From NCBI GenBank assembly GCA_041390305.1, contig JAWKQE010000018.1, forward strand, positions 80,304 through 144,303: a stretch of DNA of 64,000 nt, written 5' to 3'. Positions 36,085 through 43,988 of this stretch are shown here, in pieces (the stretch's first letter is position 1; the number at the start of each line of letters is the position of its first letter). The position numbers and the translations under genes are program-made. The stretch comes from JACKCR01 sp041390305. Lineage in GTDB: Bacteria; Eisenbacteria; RBG-16-71-46; CAIMUX01. The notes beneath the pieces were generated by a model. The model ran no database searches. It had not been told where the DNA came from and saw nothing but the letters and a program-made list of their open reading frames with translations.

Positions 36085-36651
36085 ATGTATGAGTTTCCCA
36101 TTCTCGAAACCGAGCGACTCCAGCTGCGTCCGATCGGCCAGGAAGACCTCGAATTCGTGTTCCGGCACTTCGGCGATCCGGCCATCTGCCGCTACCTGAT
36201 GGACGCGCCTCCCGTGCAGACGAAGGAGGAGGCGCAAGGCATCATCGACGCGTTCGCGGCCGGGGGCCCGAGGCCTCAATGTCGTTGGATTCTGGTGCAG
36301 CGGTCGGATGGAACGCCGATCGGTACGTGCGGCTATCACCACTGGGTCAAGGCCTACAACCGCGCCGAGCTCGGCTATGACCTCACGGAATCCGCATGGG
36401 GGAAGGGGCTGATGCGGGAGGCTCTCGTCACCATGATCGAGTTCGGATTCGGGTCGATGGGGCTCAACCGGATCGAAGCTCTGGTACATCCCGACAACAC
36501 GGCATCGCTTGGGATTCTGAGGAGGCTCCACTTCGAGAAGGAAGGGGTCCTTCGGGACCTCTTCTATCTGGACGGCGTCTACTACGACCACGAACTCCTG
36601 TCCCTTCTCGAGCGGGATTGGCGGGCCGGGGAGCCGGGAGAGGGCGAGTGA
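36085..36651 (+). CDS. RimJ/RimL-type GNAT acetyltransferase
   Basis: This 188-residue protein fits N-acetyltransferases of the RimJ/RimL group. It begins LETERLQLRPIGQEDLEFVF, has a strand pair around GTCGYHHWVKAYNRAELGYD, the acetyl-CoA loop in ESAWGKGLMREALVTM, and the conserved RIEALVHPDNTASLGILRRL. The end YYDHELLSLLERDW is typical. It transfers an acetyl group from acetyl-CoA to an amine, perhaps a protein N-terminus or an antibiotic; the substrate cannot be read from the sequence. Confidence 0.9.
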   Translation: MYEFPILETERLQLRPIGQEDLEFVFRHFGDPAICRYLMDAPPVQTKEEAQGIIDAFAAGGPRPQCRWILVQRSDGTPIGTCGYHHWVKAYNRAELGYDLTESAWGKGLMREALVTMIEFGFGSMGLNRIEALVHPDNTASLGILRRLHFEKEGVLRDLFYLDGVYYDHELLSLLERDWRAGEPGEGE

Positions 36652-36707
36652 GCTGTGCATGTTCCGGCGCTCGTACTCGCGACACCTCGGCCGGAACTCG
36701 GTCCCGC

Positions 36708-37127
36708 CTAGAACCCTTTGAGCCGTAGCTGCCGGTGGTGGACGATGTACACCACCCAAAACACCAGTGCCAGGGCGAGCAGAAACGATCCAATCGCTGC
36801 CAGCTTCGGCCAGAAGACCCAGTGGAACTGGTCATCGACGACGTAGAACGAGAACGGAAGCGTCGAGAAGAGGATCGCGAACGGGAGCGCATGCGTTCGT
36901 CGACGGAGGCGCTTCTGCGTCTCGGCGAGCGCCCGACGCTCGAGGTCGGGGGAAGGGGCTGTCGATCCAAGGGAGGGTAGTGCCCACTCCTTCGCCTCCT
37001 TCGCCTCCGCCGCCAGATGCGGGTGGGCGGCGAGGTACGCCTCCACGAGTTCACGGGTAGCTGCACTCGCTTCGCCGGCGGCGTAGAGCGGCAGCAGGTC
37101 CCGGATGACGTCGTCAGTGATCTGCAT
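36708..37127 (-). CDS. Probable anti-sigma factor with two membrane helices
   Basis: This 139-residue protein starts within the 3' end of the ECF sigma gene (14-base overlap). The N-terminal part, DVIRDLLPLYAAGEASAATR, followed by LVEAYLAAHPHLAAEA, is the shape of the zinc-finger anti-sigma domain (normally CxxxxDLLPxY...HLxxCxxC), but all the zinc cysteines are replaced. Two membrane helices follow at about 82-98 and 108-130, with a His-rich C-terminus. It should hold the adjacent sigma factor at the membrane. Its position strongly supports this, though sequence similarity alone is modest. Confidence 0.75.
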   Translation of the reverse strand: MQITDDVIRDLLPLYAAGEASAATRELVEAYLAAHPHLAAEAKEAKEWALPSLGSTAPSPDLERRALAETQKRLRRRTHALPFAILFSTLPFSFYVVDDQFHWVFWPKLAAIGSFLLALALVFWVVYIVHHRQLRLKGF

Positions 37128-37653
37128 TTCTCTTCACTCCTCCGTCGGTCCACTCGGCCGACTTGGAACCGGCGATCCGTGCCAGTCGGGTCCGTGCGCG
37201 ATGCACCCGGACCCGAACCGCGACCACCGGGAGACCTAGCATCGTCGAGATCTCCGCGTAGGGAACCTCCTGTGCGCGCAGGAGGACCGCCGCCCGATCG
37301 ATCTCTGGAAGCTCTTGCAGAGCCGCCAACGCCGCACTCAGCTCGGATTCCCGCTCGATCCTCTCCTGGGCGTCGGGCCGGGGATCCGGCAGCGAGTCCG
37401 GCACGTCGACGAGGCGTCGCTCGCCCCTCCAGCCGTGTAGGAACACGTTGCGGGCGATGGCGAGTAGATAGGAACGGACAGTCGTGAGTTCCACGCGCTC
37501 CCGCGCATCCCAGACTCGGATGAACGTTTCCGACACGATGTCCTCGGCGGACATGGCATCACCGGAGAGGTAGAGCGCGAACCGGTACACGACCTCCGCG
37601 TGACGTTCGTAGAGCGTCTGGAAGTCGATCAGCGGATCCTCGGCGCTAGGCAT
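37114..37653 (-). CDS. ECF sigma factor
   Basis: This 179-residue sigma factor shows region 2 (FQTLYERHAEVVYRFALYLS, then AEDIVSETFIRVWDARERVE, then YLLAIARNVFLHGWR) and region 4 (LQELPEIDRAAVLLRAQEVP, then YAEISTMLGLPVVAVRVRVH). The ATG at 37653 overlaps the stop of the permease gene by 8 bases (ATGCCTAG), so translation is coupled. A TTG at 37671 is possible. It is followed by its likely anti-sigma factor. The gene order ATPase, permease, sigma, anti-sigma suggests that the sigma/anti-sigma pair responds to envelope conditions and may control the ABC exporter. Confidence 0.9.
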   Translation of the reverse strand: MPSAEDPLIDFQTLYERHAEVVYRFALYLSGDAMSAEDIVSETFIRVWDARERVELTTVRSYLLAIARNVFLHGWRGERRLVDVPDSLPDPRPDAQERIERESELSAALAALQELPEIDRAAVLLRAQEVPYAEISTMLGLPVVAVRVRVHRARTRLARIAGSKSAEWTDGGVKRNADH

Positions 37654-38299
37654 AGCAACGTTTCTGTTCAAAACCCCGAAGCGTCGCCATGACGATCACG
37701 ACGAGGAAGAGCGCGAGTCCTCCGGCCAGCAGCAACTGCGACTGGCGTATGGCGAGCAGGTTCCACAGCTCGGCGGAGCGTTCTGGGCCGAGGAATGTCC
37801 CGATGTTGGTGAGGACGAACATCTCGATGCCGAGAATGGTCATCGTGACGCCCATCGACTCGGAGATCAGTGCGATCCCCAGACTCTGCACGACGACAGT
37901 GAACCACGCGAAGCCGACCAGGACGAGAATCTCTGGAGGAAGCATTCCTCGGACAGAGGGTGATGTCACATAGGTGGCCGCGGCAGCGCAGGCCGGAACG
38001 AGGCATGCGATGATTGTCGCGACCAACTTGCCTGCGGCGTACTCCATCGGAAGGACAGGTAGGGACATCGCGAATGCGCGAGTACGCCCGATCGCGTCCT
38101 GCACGGCGAGGATCGGGAGGTGGAAGCAGATCCCGATGCCGGCTGCCAGAAGAAGCGAGGCTCCCATCCCAACGACGGGGCCATCCCCGACCGCTGTCAG
38201 GACCGCTCCGAACGTCACCAGAGCCGCATACACAGGCAGGATCCGCCGCAGCAGTTCGAGCTCGGCCCGTGCCATGAGCCATACCTTCGATCCCCTCAC
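37646..38299 (-). CDS. ABC-2 type transporter permease
   Basis: This 217-residue protein has six likely membrane helices (for example LLRRILPVYAALVTFGAVL, GASLLLAAGIGICFHLPILA, EILVLVGFAWFTVVVQSLG, LLLAGGLALFLVVIVMATL). The sequence FHLPILAVQDAIGRTRAFAM and the length fit the ABC-2 permease group that pairs with a single ATPase. The GTG start at 38299 overlaps the ATPase stop by four bases. Its substrate is unknown. It probably exports a peptide, lipid or drug. Confidence 0.85.
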   Translation of the reverse strand: MRGSKVWLMARAELELLRRILPVYAALVTFGAVLTAVGDGPVVGMGASLLLAAGIGICFHLPILAVQDAIGRTRAFAMSLPVLPMEYAAGKLVATIIACLVPACAAAATYVTSPSVRGMLPPEILVLVGFAWFTVVVQSLGIALISESMGVTMTILGIEMFVLTNIGTFLGPERSAELWNLLAIRQSQLLLAGGLALFLVVIVMATLRGFEQKRCYA

Positions 38300-38961
38300 C
38301 TCTCCGCCTCCTTCGTCCGCTCCTCGATCCTACAGACGCTGCCACCCTCCAGGTAGAGGACTCGGTCCGCGATGTCATCGGTGTCTTCGTCGAGATGGCT
38401 TGCGAACAGGATCGCGACTCCGTCCTCGCGGGTCGACTCACGGAGGAATCGGCGGACGGACGACCGCATCGAGCTGTCGATTGCGGCCGTTGCCTCATCG
38501 AGGACGAGCACGTCCGGTCTCCTTGCCAGTGTCAATGCGAGCAGGGCTCTCAGAGTTCGTCCGCGCGACAACGCGCCCGCCCGTTCGTCGAGAACCAAGC
38601 CCAGTCGCTCGGAGAGTGAACGGAATCTCTCTGCGTCCCACTTCTTCGCTCCCAGCGAGGCTGCCAATGACGCATTCCACCGCAGCGATTCTCTCGGGTG
38701 GAGCTTCAGTCCATCGGAGACGAACCCGACTCGATCTTTCGCCGGCCCAGACTCGCCCGGCCAACCGCGACCGGAGATCTCGACCGTGCCCCCATCGGGC
38801 CTCAGCATTCCGGCCAGGCAGAGCAGGAGTGTCGACTTGCCCGATCCGTTGGCGCCGGATACCGCGACTACTTCGCCGGGAGCAACGTCCAGGTCGAGTG
38901 GCCCCAGACCGAACCGTCGGTACTGCTTGCGGAGACTTCGCACGCGAACGGCTTCCTTCAC
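38296..38961 (-). CDS. ABC transporter ATP-binding protein
   Basis: This 221-residue ATPase has Walker A (SGANGSGKST), Walker B (VLVLDEATAAID), an H-loop (LFASHLDEDTDDIADR) and a signature motif that has changed from LSGGQ to LSRGRTLRAL. The variation at the signature still keeps Ser and Gly. It is the first gene of the operon with the permease, sigma and anti-sigma. The start is the ATG at 38961, with GGAGG-like sequence upstream (GAAGGAGGTTC). Confidence 0.92.
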   Translation of the reverse strand: MKEAVRVRSLRKQYRRFGLGPLDLDVAPGEVVAVSGANGSGKSTLLLCLAGMLRPDGGTVEISGRGWPGESGPAKDRVGFVSDGLKLHPRESLRWNASLAASLGAKKWDAERFRSLSERLGLVLDERAGALSRGRTLRALLALTLARRPDVLVLDEATAAIDSSMRSSVRRFLRESTREDGVAILFASHLDEDTDDIADRVLYLEGGSVCRIEERTKEAER

Positions 38962-39215
38962 ACGAACCTCCTTCCGTTTCCGCGGCGTGACGAGTCTGCG
39001 AGTCCCCTCTGTTCGGGGATCCTCGAGAATGGCGGACCGCTGGTCGATCTATCCTCGAGATCGCGATTCGTTACGCGCGGAATCGGAAATCAGAGGCTGT
39101 GAGAGATCGGGGTCGAAGGGGCTCTCTTCTCCCGGTACCCTCCCCGGATCCGTCGCCCGCGAACGGGACGGCACCCCCCATCCGCATCCTCCGGCACGGC
39201 CGGAACGGGAGACCC

Positions 39216-40571
39216 TTGAAAGCCGGACGGAACCACCTCGTCGAAGGCTCTCTGACGACGGGCATCGTGCGCCTCGCCGGCCCGATGTTCGTGAGCGCCA
39301 TGCTTCAGAACCTCCAGAGCGTGATCGACCTCTTCTGGGTGGGGAAGCTCGGCTCTGATTCCGTGGCCGCCCTGGCCATGAGCGGCACCGTCCTCATGAT
39401 GCTCTTCCCCGTGATCATGGGCGTCGCCACGGGAACCGTCGCGTTGGTGGCGCGCGCCATCGGGGCCGGAGATACCGAGCTCGCCGCGGACGCCGGGGGA
39501 CAATCGCTCGTGCTCGGCATGGGATTCGGCGCGCTCATCGGTATCGCCGGCTATGCGACCTCCGGGCTGCTGTGTCGCTGGCTCGGAGCCGAACCGGTCG
39601 TGGAAGGGCTCGGTCAGCAGTACCTGCAGGTCTCGTTCGTCGGCAGTTTCACCGTGTTCCTGCTCTTCATCGGCAACAGCATCATGCAGGGCGCGGGCAA
39701 CGCCGTGATTCCGATGATCGCGATGGTGCTCGCGAACGTGCTGAACCTCGCCCTGGATCCCCTCTTCATCTTCGGCCTCGTGGGGCTGCCGCGACTCGAA
39801 GTACGCGGGGCCGCGCTCGCCACGGTGATCTCGCAGGCCATCGCGGCCGCACTCGTACTCGGCGTGCTCCTCAGTGGCGACCGAGGTGGGGTTCACGTCC
39901 GGGGCGCTCGCTGGCGGGTGCGGTCGGGCCTCATCCAGAGGCTTCTCCGGATCGGCGTCCCGAGCGCGGGACAGATGCTGTCACGCAGCCTCATGTCGCT
40001 CGTTCTGATGCGGATCGTGGCCGAAGCCGGGACCATCGCCGTCGCCGCGTACGGGATCGGGCTCCGGTTCCACATGCTCATCCTGATGCCCGCGTTCACG
40101 CTCGGCAACGCGGTCGCGACGATGGTGGGGCAGAATCTCGGAGCCAAGCGGCCGGATCGGGCCGAGCGGGCCGCCTGGCTCGGCACCGGGATCGACGTAG
40201 GCATCACGCTCCTCGGCGTCGCCATCCTCCTCCTCGCGGCGCGGCCGCTGATCACGGTTTTCGACGACAACCCCGAGGTCGTCGCGGAAGGCGTCCGCTA
40301 CCTCCGAACCGTCTCCCCGTTCTATGTCTTCGCTGCGTTCGCGATCGTGCTCGGTCGCGGGCTCATGGGAGCGGGGGACACGATCGGCCCGCTGGTCTGC
40401 ACGCTGATCGGCCTCTGGGGAGTGCAGGTGCCGCTCGCGCTCTGGCTCTCGCGGGTGATCGAGCCCTCGACCCAGGGCGTTTGGTGGGCGATCGGGGCCG
40501 CGATCGTCGTCCACGGGACGCTCGTGACGGCCTGGTTCGCGACCGGTCGGTGGAAGCGGAAGCAGGTCTGA
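39216..40571 (+). CDS. MATE family efflux transporter
   Basis: This protein has about twelve membrane helices and MATE features: LAGPMFVSAMLQNLQSVIDL, FWVGKLGSDSVAALAMSG, an NxxxxxGLxxxQ-like helix, NSIMQGAGNAVIPMIAMVL and LRIGVPSAGQMLSRS in the second half. It expels cationic drugs or metabolites using sodium or proton gradients. The start at TTG 39216 follows GGGAG and gives 451 residues, the normal length for the family; a frame open back to 39099 would add 39 residues of Pro/Arg-rich, non-membrane sequence. It is divergent from the ABC operon. Confidence 0.88.
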   Translation: MKAGRNHLVEGSLTTGIVRLAGPMFVSAMLQNLQSVIDLFWVGKLGSDSVAALAMSGTVLMMLFPVIMGVATGTVALVARAIGAGDTELAADAGGQSLVLGMGFGALIGIAGYATSGLLCRWLGAEPVVEGLGQQYLQVSFVGSFTVFLLFIGNSIMQGAGNAVIPMIAMVLANVLNLALDPLFIFGLVGLPRLEVRGAALATVISQAIAAALVLGVLLSGDRGGVHVRGARWRVRSGLIQRLLRIGVPSAGQMLSRSLMSLVLMRIVAEAGTIAVAAYGIGLRFHMLILMPAFTLGNAVATMVGQNLGAKRPDRAERAAWLGTGIDVGITLLGVAILLLAARPLITVFDDNPEVVAEGVRYLRTVSPFYVFAAFAIVLGRGLMGAGDTIGPLVCTLIGLWGVQVPLALWLSRVIEPSTQGVWWAIGAAIVVHGTLVTAWFATGRWKRKQV

Positions 40572-40611
40572 AAATCTCCGTATCAGGCGACCCGATCCTT
40601 GCCTCTCTTCT

Positions 40612-40635
40612 CATATGCAAGATACATTGCATATG
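40612..40635. promoter_or_regulatory. 24-bp palindromic operator, copy 1
   Basis: CATATGCAA (40612-40620), spacer GATACA, TTGCATATG (40627-40635): perfect 9-base arms, AT-rich in a GC-rich context, 41 bases before the secreted propeller gene at 40676. A weak -35 (TTGCCT, 40599-40604) lies such that the -10 hexamer would fall on the spacer. An almost identical site lies at 43848-43871, in front of the ArsR-like regulator gene, so this is a likely binding site of that regulator. Confidence 0.75.
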
Positions 40636-40675
40636 TGCAGAGCCACCAGGAGCGTGAACTATGGAGGGAAGGGAC

Positions 40676-42187
40676 ATGAGTCGGAACAGCGGATCGATCG
40701 CTAAGTGGAAGGGGTTCCTAACCCTAGGTGCCGGCCTGGGGGCGCTGCTCCTCGGGGTCGTTCCGGCGGAGTCCCAATGCCTCGAGTGGAGTTCGGAGCC
40801 CGGCCCCAGTCCTGGAGACGACAACCGTCTCTACTCCTACGCGGGGACATCGGCCGAGGACATCTGGGCGGTGGGCAGCACCCGTCCACTGCCGGGGACG
40901 GCCCGGGCCTGGTTCACGCACTTCGACGGAAACTCGTGGACCGAGATCGACATGTCCGCCCTGCCGTTCGATGCCTGGACTGCGGACGAGATCGAGCTCC
41001 TGCCGGGAGGCGGAGTGATGATCGTCGGCCGCTCCCGGACGGGGTCGTTCGTGTTTCCTCCCACGATCGTGACCTATGACGGTGGGAGCTTCGGGAGCCC
41101 GGAGCAGATCATGCTCGCGCCGACCGGCACCGAGCCCCCCGCGCCGCGGAACGGATTCCCCGCCGACGTCGACATCCTCGCCGAAGACGAGATGTGGATC
41201 GTCGGAACGGCCGACGGCTTCGGAGTCGGCAATGCGAGTGTCGAGGCGATGGCGCTCCACTGGGACGGGAGCAGCTGGGACGAGACCGAAGTCGGAAACA
41301 TCATGGGAGACGTCAACAACCTCAGGGCGGTGGCCGCGTTGTCGCCGAGTGAGGTCTGGGCAGTCGGCGATGGCCGGTCCGTTGCCGGAACGCACCGTGC
41401 GTTCGTCATGCTCTGGGACGGTTCGTCCTGGACGAACTTCCCGTCGGCGATCCAGAACGAAGTACTGACCTCGTCGCATCTCTACAGCATGGACGTCATC
41501 TCCCCCGACGACATCTGGGCTGTCGGCGACTACACGGAGACGGGCGGAACGCAGGGAGCGCTCTTCCTCCACTGGGACGGAAGTTCGTGGAACGACACGC
41601 GCGTTCCGATGACTCCGTTCGCCGGTGCGCGCGCGGTCGTCGCGAATGGGGCGGACGATGTATGGGCCGCGGGCGGCTCGGGCAGCAACGTCTTCTTCCA
41701 CTTCGACGGAGTCGACTGGTCGGTCGTGCCCGGTGCGCCCGAACTCGACGCGCTCCAGACCGGGGTCTACGACGATGCGATGCTCGCATTCGGACCGTGT
41801 GACGTCTTTGCGTTCGGATCGATCCACGGCGACGGATTCGAGAACGAGGTGATGATCCAGAAGCTCGGCGGGTCGACCGCGTCGATTTCGGCGCCGACGG
41901 CCGCGCTCCAGCCGGCTCTCCTCGAGGCTGCGCCGAACCCATTCCCTGGATCCGTTGCGCTCGGCTTCACGCTGCCCGCGGAGTCCAAGGTAGAGGTCGC
42001 GGTGTTCGACGTGGACGGTCGCGCCGTGCGGGCACTCCATCAGGGCGTGCTGAGTGCCGGACATCACCGTCTCGATTGGGATGGGCGCGATGCCCATGGC
42101 CGCGACCTGCCGGCCGGAGTGTATCTGTATCGAGTGCGGACGTCGTCGGGGCAGGCGTCGAGCCGTGTCGTGAAGCTCGCTCCCTGA
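40676..42187 (+). CDS. Secreted propeller protein with sorting module
   Basis: This 503-residue protein has a signal peptide (FLTLGAGLGALLLGVVPAESQ). The body has repeats in which a short strand DIWAVG or EVWAVGD precedes a segment ending LHWDGSSWNDT or LWDGSSWTNF, at least six times; this is a beta-propeller of the Kelch/galactose-oxidase-like type in appearance. The C-terminal sorting module spans about 415-503 (AAPNPFPGSVALGFTLP, AVFDVDGRAVRALH, WDGRDAHGRDLPAGVYLY). The start at 40676 has GGAGGGAAGG upstream; ATG 40661 is an alternative. The palindromic operator lies 41 bases upstream, and the ArsR-like regulator gene is convergent with its 3' end. Confidence 0.82.
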   Translation: MSRNSGSIAKWKGFLTLGAGLGALLLGVVPAESQCLEWSSEPGPSPGDDNRLYSYAGTSAEDIWAVGSTRPLPGTARAWFTHFDGNSWTEIDMSALPFDAWTADEIELLPGGGVMIVGRSRTGSFVFPPTIVTYDGGSFGSPEQIMLAPTGTEPPAPRNGFPADVDILAEDEMWIVGTADGFGVGNASVEAMALHWDGSSWDETEVGNIMGDVNNLRAVAALSPSEVWAVGDGRSVAGTHRAFVMLWDGSSWTNFPSAIQNEVLTSSHLYSMDVISPDDIWAVGDYTETGGTQGALFLHWDGSSWNDTRVPMTPFAGARAVVANGADDVWAAGGSGSNVFFHFDGVDWSVVPGAPELDALQTGVYDDAMLAFGPCDVFAFGSIHGDGFENEVMIQKLGGSTASISAPTAALQPALLEAAPNPFPGSVALGFTLPAESKVEVAVFDVDGRAVRALHQGVLSAGHHRLDWDGRDAHGRDLPAGVYLYRVRTSSGQASSRVVKLAP

Positions 42188-42203
42188 GCGGTGCGGAAGC
42201 AGA

Positions 42204-43682
42204 TCAGATCTGGGATCGGCCGTCTTTCACGATGAGCTGGTCCCCGAGCTGGACGGTGGCGCGCAGTGAGGGAAGGAAGAGCCCCATCGTCGAGCGAACG
42301 GTGCCGCCGATCAGCTCGTTGTTGCCGAACCCGAGAGTCACGGCACCGTCGAGGCAGGCGTCGAGCGGCGGTTTGCCGGTGGGGCCGAGGCCCGCGGTGT
42401 TGAGACCGAACCGCACTTCCGAGATGAGGTCCGGGTCGCCCGCGGATGCTTCGATCCGCTCCCGCAGGAATCCGACGTCGCTCTTCCCCGCGATCTCCAC
42501 GATTCGGCCCGCTTTCAACGTGACACGGGGCTCCTCGATCCGTTGCCCGACGACGAGTGCCCAGTCCGCGACGAAGGTTCCGTGAACCGAGCCAGGGTCG
42601 GGAATGACCGACACTGTGCCTGTGGGAACCTCGTCGAAGGATCGTCCCGCGTTCCGGTCCTCTTCGGTGATCACTCCGTCGCTCGGGTAGATCGATCCCA
42701 GGTCGAATCGCATCGAGAGATCGGTACCGCGTGCGCAGGTCATCCGCAGAGAGTCGTTCGTGCGCAGCGCCGTAGCGAGCGCAGTTGCTCTCCGCAGGAG
42801 CTCGGTCGGATCGAACGCGACGCATCGCCAGTAGACGTCCACGGCCTCCTCGACGCTCATCGGCCCGTCCTCGAACTCTCCTCGGTGTGCGAACGCGATT
42901 TCCAGGTAGGGAATCCTTCGCTGCCGCAGATCGCGGTGCCAGCGAGAGACGGACTCGAGGAGCAGCGGCAGCTTCGCCCTCTGTGCCTCGTTCGGAGGGC
43001 CGCCCTGGGAGACCGACGCACTGAGGAACACGACCGCGTCGAGCGCGTCCATCTCGGCCGGGGGAAGGAAGTCCTGCGCGGAGAGCGCTTCGAGGTCGAA
43101 CCGGTCCGCGATCGAGAACGCGGTGTTTCGCGACCAGAACTTCGGCCGCGGGATCGCCCCCACCGCTTGGATCTCGACTGCGAGTGTTTCCGCCAACTCG
43201 AATCCATCCGGACCGAACATGATGAGGATGGTCTGGCCGGCCTCGATCTGCAGACGTTCGTGTACGACCTGGCGGGCGAGGCTCGCGAAGTCGATTCCGA
43301 GCACCTCTCGCCGTCTCCAGTCGAAGAACGTCGCTTGGATCTTGCGCTGGAGTGACGTGGCTGTTTCCGCGTCGCACGTGAGCGCCGGATCGACGATGAA
43401 GTGCCGCGCCGTGGCGAGGTAGTACCGCTCTTCCTTCCACCGCTTCCGTCCGGTGCCGACTTCCTGGACGAGACCCGCGTCGCGGAGCTGACGTAGGTGA
43501 TAGCTCGCGCGGTTCGGCGCGATCTCGAGCACACGACCGACTTCCGTGGCCGTCTTCGCCTCGTCCGTGAGCAGAGCCAGCATCTCCAGCCGGTCCGCCT
43601 GCGCGAGTACTCGGAGGACACCAGCGGATCCGATAAACTGGATGTCTTGGGTCTCCCCAGTCGGGCGGTCGGTCTCTTCCAT
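42204..43682 (-). CDS. ArsR-like regulator fused to a degenerate M29 aminopeptidase-like domain
   Basis: This 492-residue protein starts with a winged-helix DNA-binding domain (about 15-85; LAQADRLEMLALLTDEAKTA, ANRASYHLRQLRDAGLVQEV), which matches ArsR-type repressors. Residues about 125-492 match the fold of aminopeptidase T/AmpS (M29): FGPDGFELAETLAVEIQAVG, GTDLSMRF, then EVPTGTVSVIPDPGSVHGTF, RVTLKAGRIVEIAG, and GFGNNELIGG. The metal-ligand positions are changed: the EE of NLPTEEVF is GT, the His of SHIAFG is Ala, and the His-Asp near the end is missing. So it is probably not a peptidase and may bind a ligand instead. The ATG at 43682 lacks a ribosome binding site; ATG 43850 would give a leaderless alternative. 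Operators lie on both flanks. Confidence 0.78.
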   Translation of the reverse strand: MEETDRPTGETQDIQFIGSAGVLRVLAQADRLEMLALLTDEAKTATEVGRVLEIAPNRASYHLRQLRDAGLVQEVGTGRKRWKEERYYLATARHFIVDPALTCDAETATSLQRKIQATFFDWRRREVLGIDFASLARQVVHERLQIEAGQTILIMFGPDGFELAETLAVEIQAVGAIPRPKFWSRNTAFSIADRFDLEALSAQDFLPPAEMDALDAVVFLSASVSQGGPPNEAQRAKLPLLLESVSRWHRDLRQRRIPYLEIAFAHRGEFEDGPMSVEEAVDVYWRCVAFDPTELLRRATALATALRTNDSLRMTCARGTDLSMRFDLGSIYPSDGVITEEDRNAGRSFDEVPTGTVSVIPDPGSVHGTFVADWALVVGQRIEEPRVTLKAGRIVEIAGKSDVGFLRERIEASAGDPDLISEVRFGLNTAGLGPTGKPPLDACLDGAVTLGFGNNELIGGTVRSTMGLFLPSLRATVQLGDQLIVKDGRSQI

Positions 43683-43847
43683 GGGCGGGAGTGTGGAGAG
43701 ATCGGCGCCCGTGTCGACCGAAATCTCATTCGATCGGATTCCCGATCGGCGGCTGGGGTCCGTAGTTGCTTGGTTTTCAGCGCCTTGCTCGGTCCCTGGG
43801 GAGCGAGACGACGAATTTTGTTGAACAGCGGGGCGGCGATGGGTTTT

Positions 43848-43871
43848 CATATGCAAAGAATATTGCATATA
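43848..43871. promoter_or_regulatory. 24-bp palindromic operator, copy 2
   Basis: CATATGCAA (43848-43856), spacer AGAATA, TTGCATATA (43863-43871): the same palindrome as at 40612, with one mismatch in the last base of the right arm and the same 6-base spacer. It lies between the divergent ArsR-like regulator gene and the propeller gene at 43989, so it can serve both. Confidence 0.78.
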
Positions 43872-43885
43872 CGGGAGCGGGGCAA
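43857..43885 (-). promoter_or_regulatory. Probable promoter of the ArsR-like regulator
   Basis: On the minus strand, TTGCCC (43885-43880) is followed after 17 bases by TATTCT (43862-43857), a good -35/-10 pair. The -10 box coincides with the spacer of the palindromic operator, so a protein on the operator would block this promoter. I infer self-repression of the regulator gene. Confidence 0.55.
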
Positions 43886-43988
43886 GACCGACCTCAGACC
43901 CCGATCGGATAGCCGCCTCCTTGCCTCGTCGCGCAGCCAGCCTGCGGGGCGGGAGGGGAGCGGTTCACCGGACCAGAAGGAGTTACCC

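Noticed and set aside
40571..40590. AAAATCTCCGTATCAGG as a second copy of the 1563-1636 repeat
   Set aside because: Only about 10 bases agree and there is no paired arm nearby, so it is likely chance.
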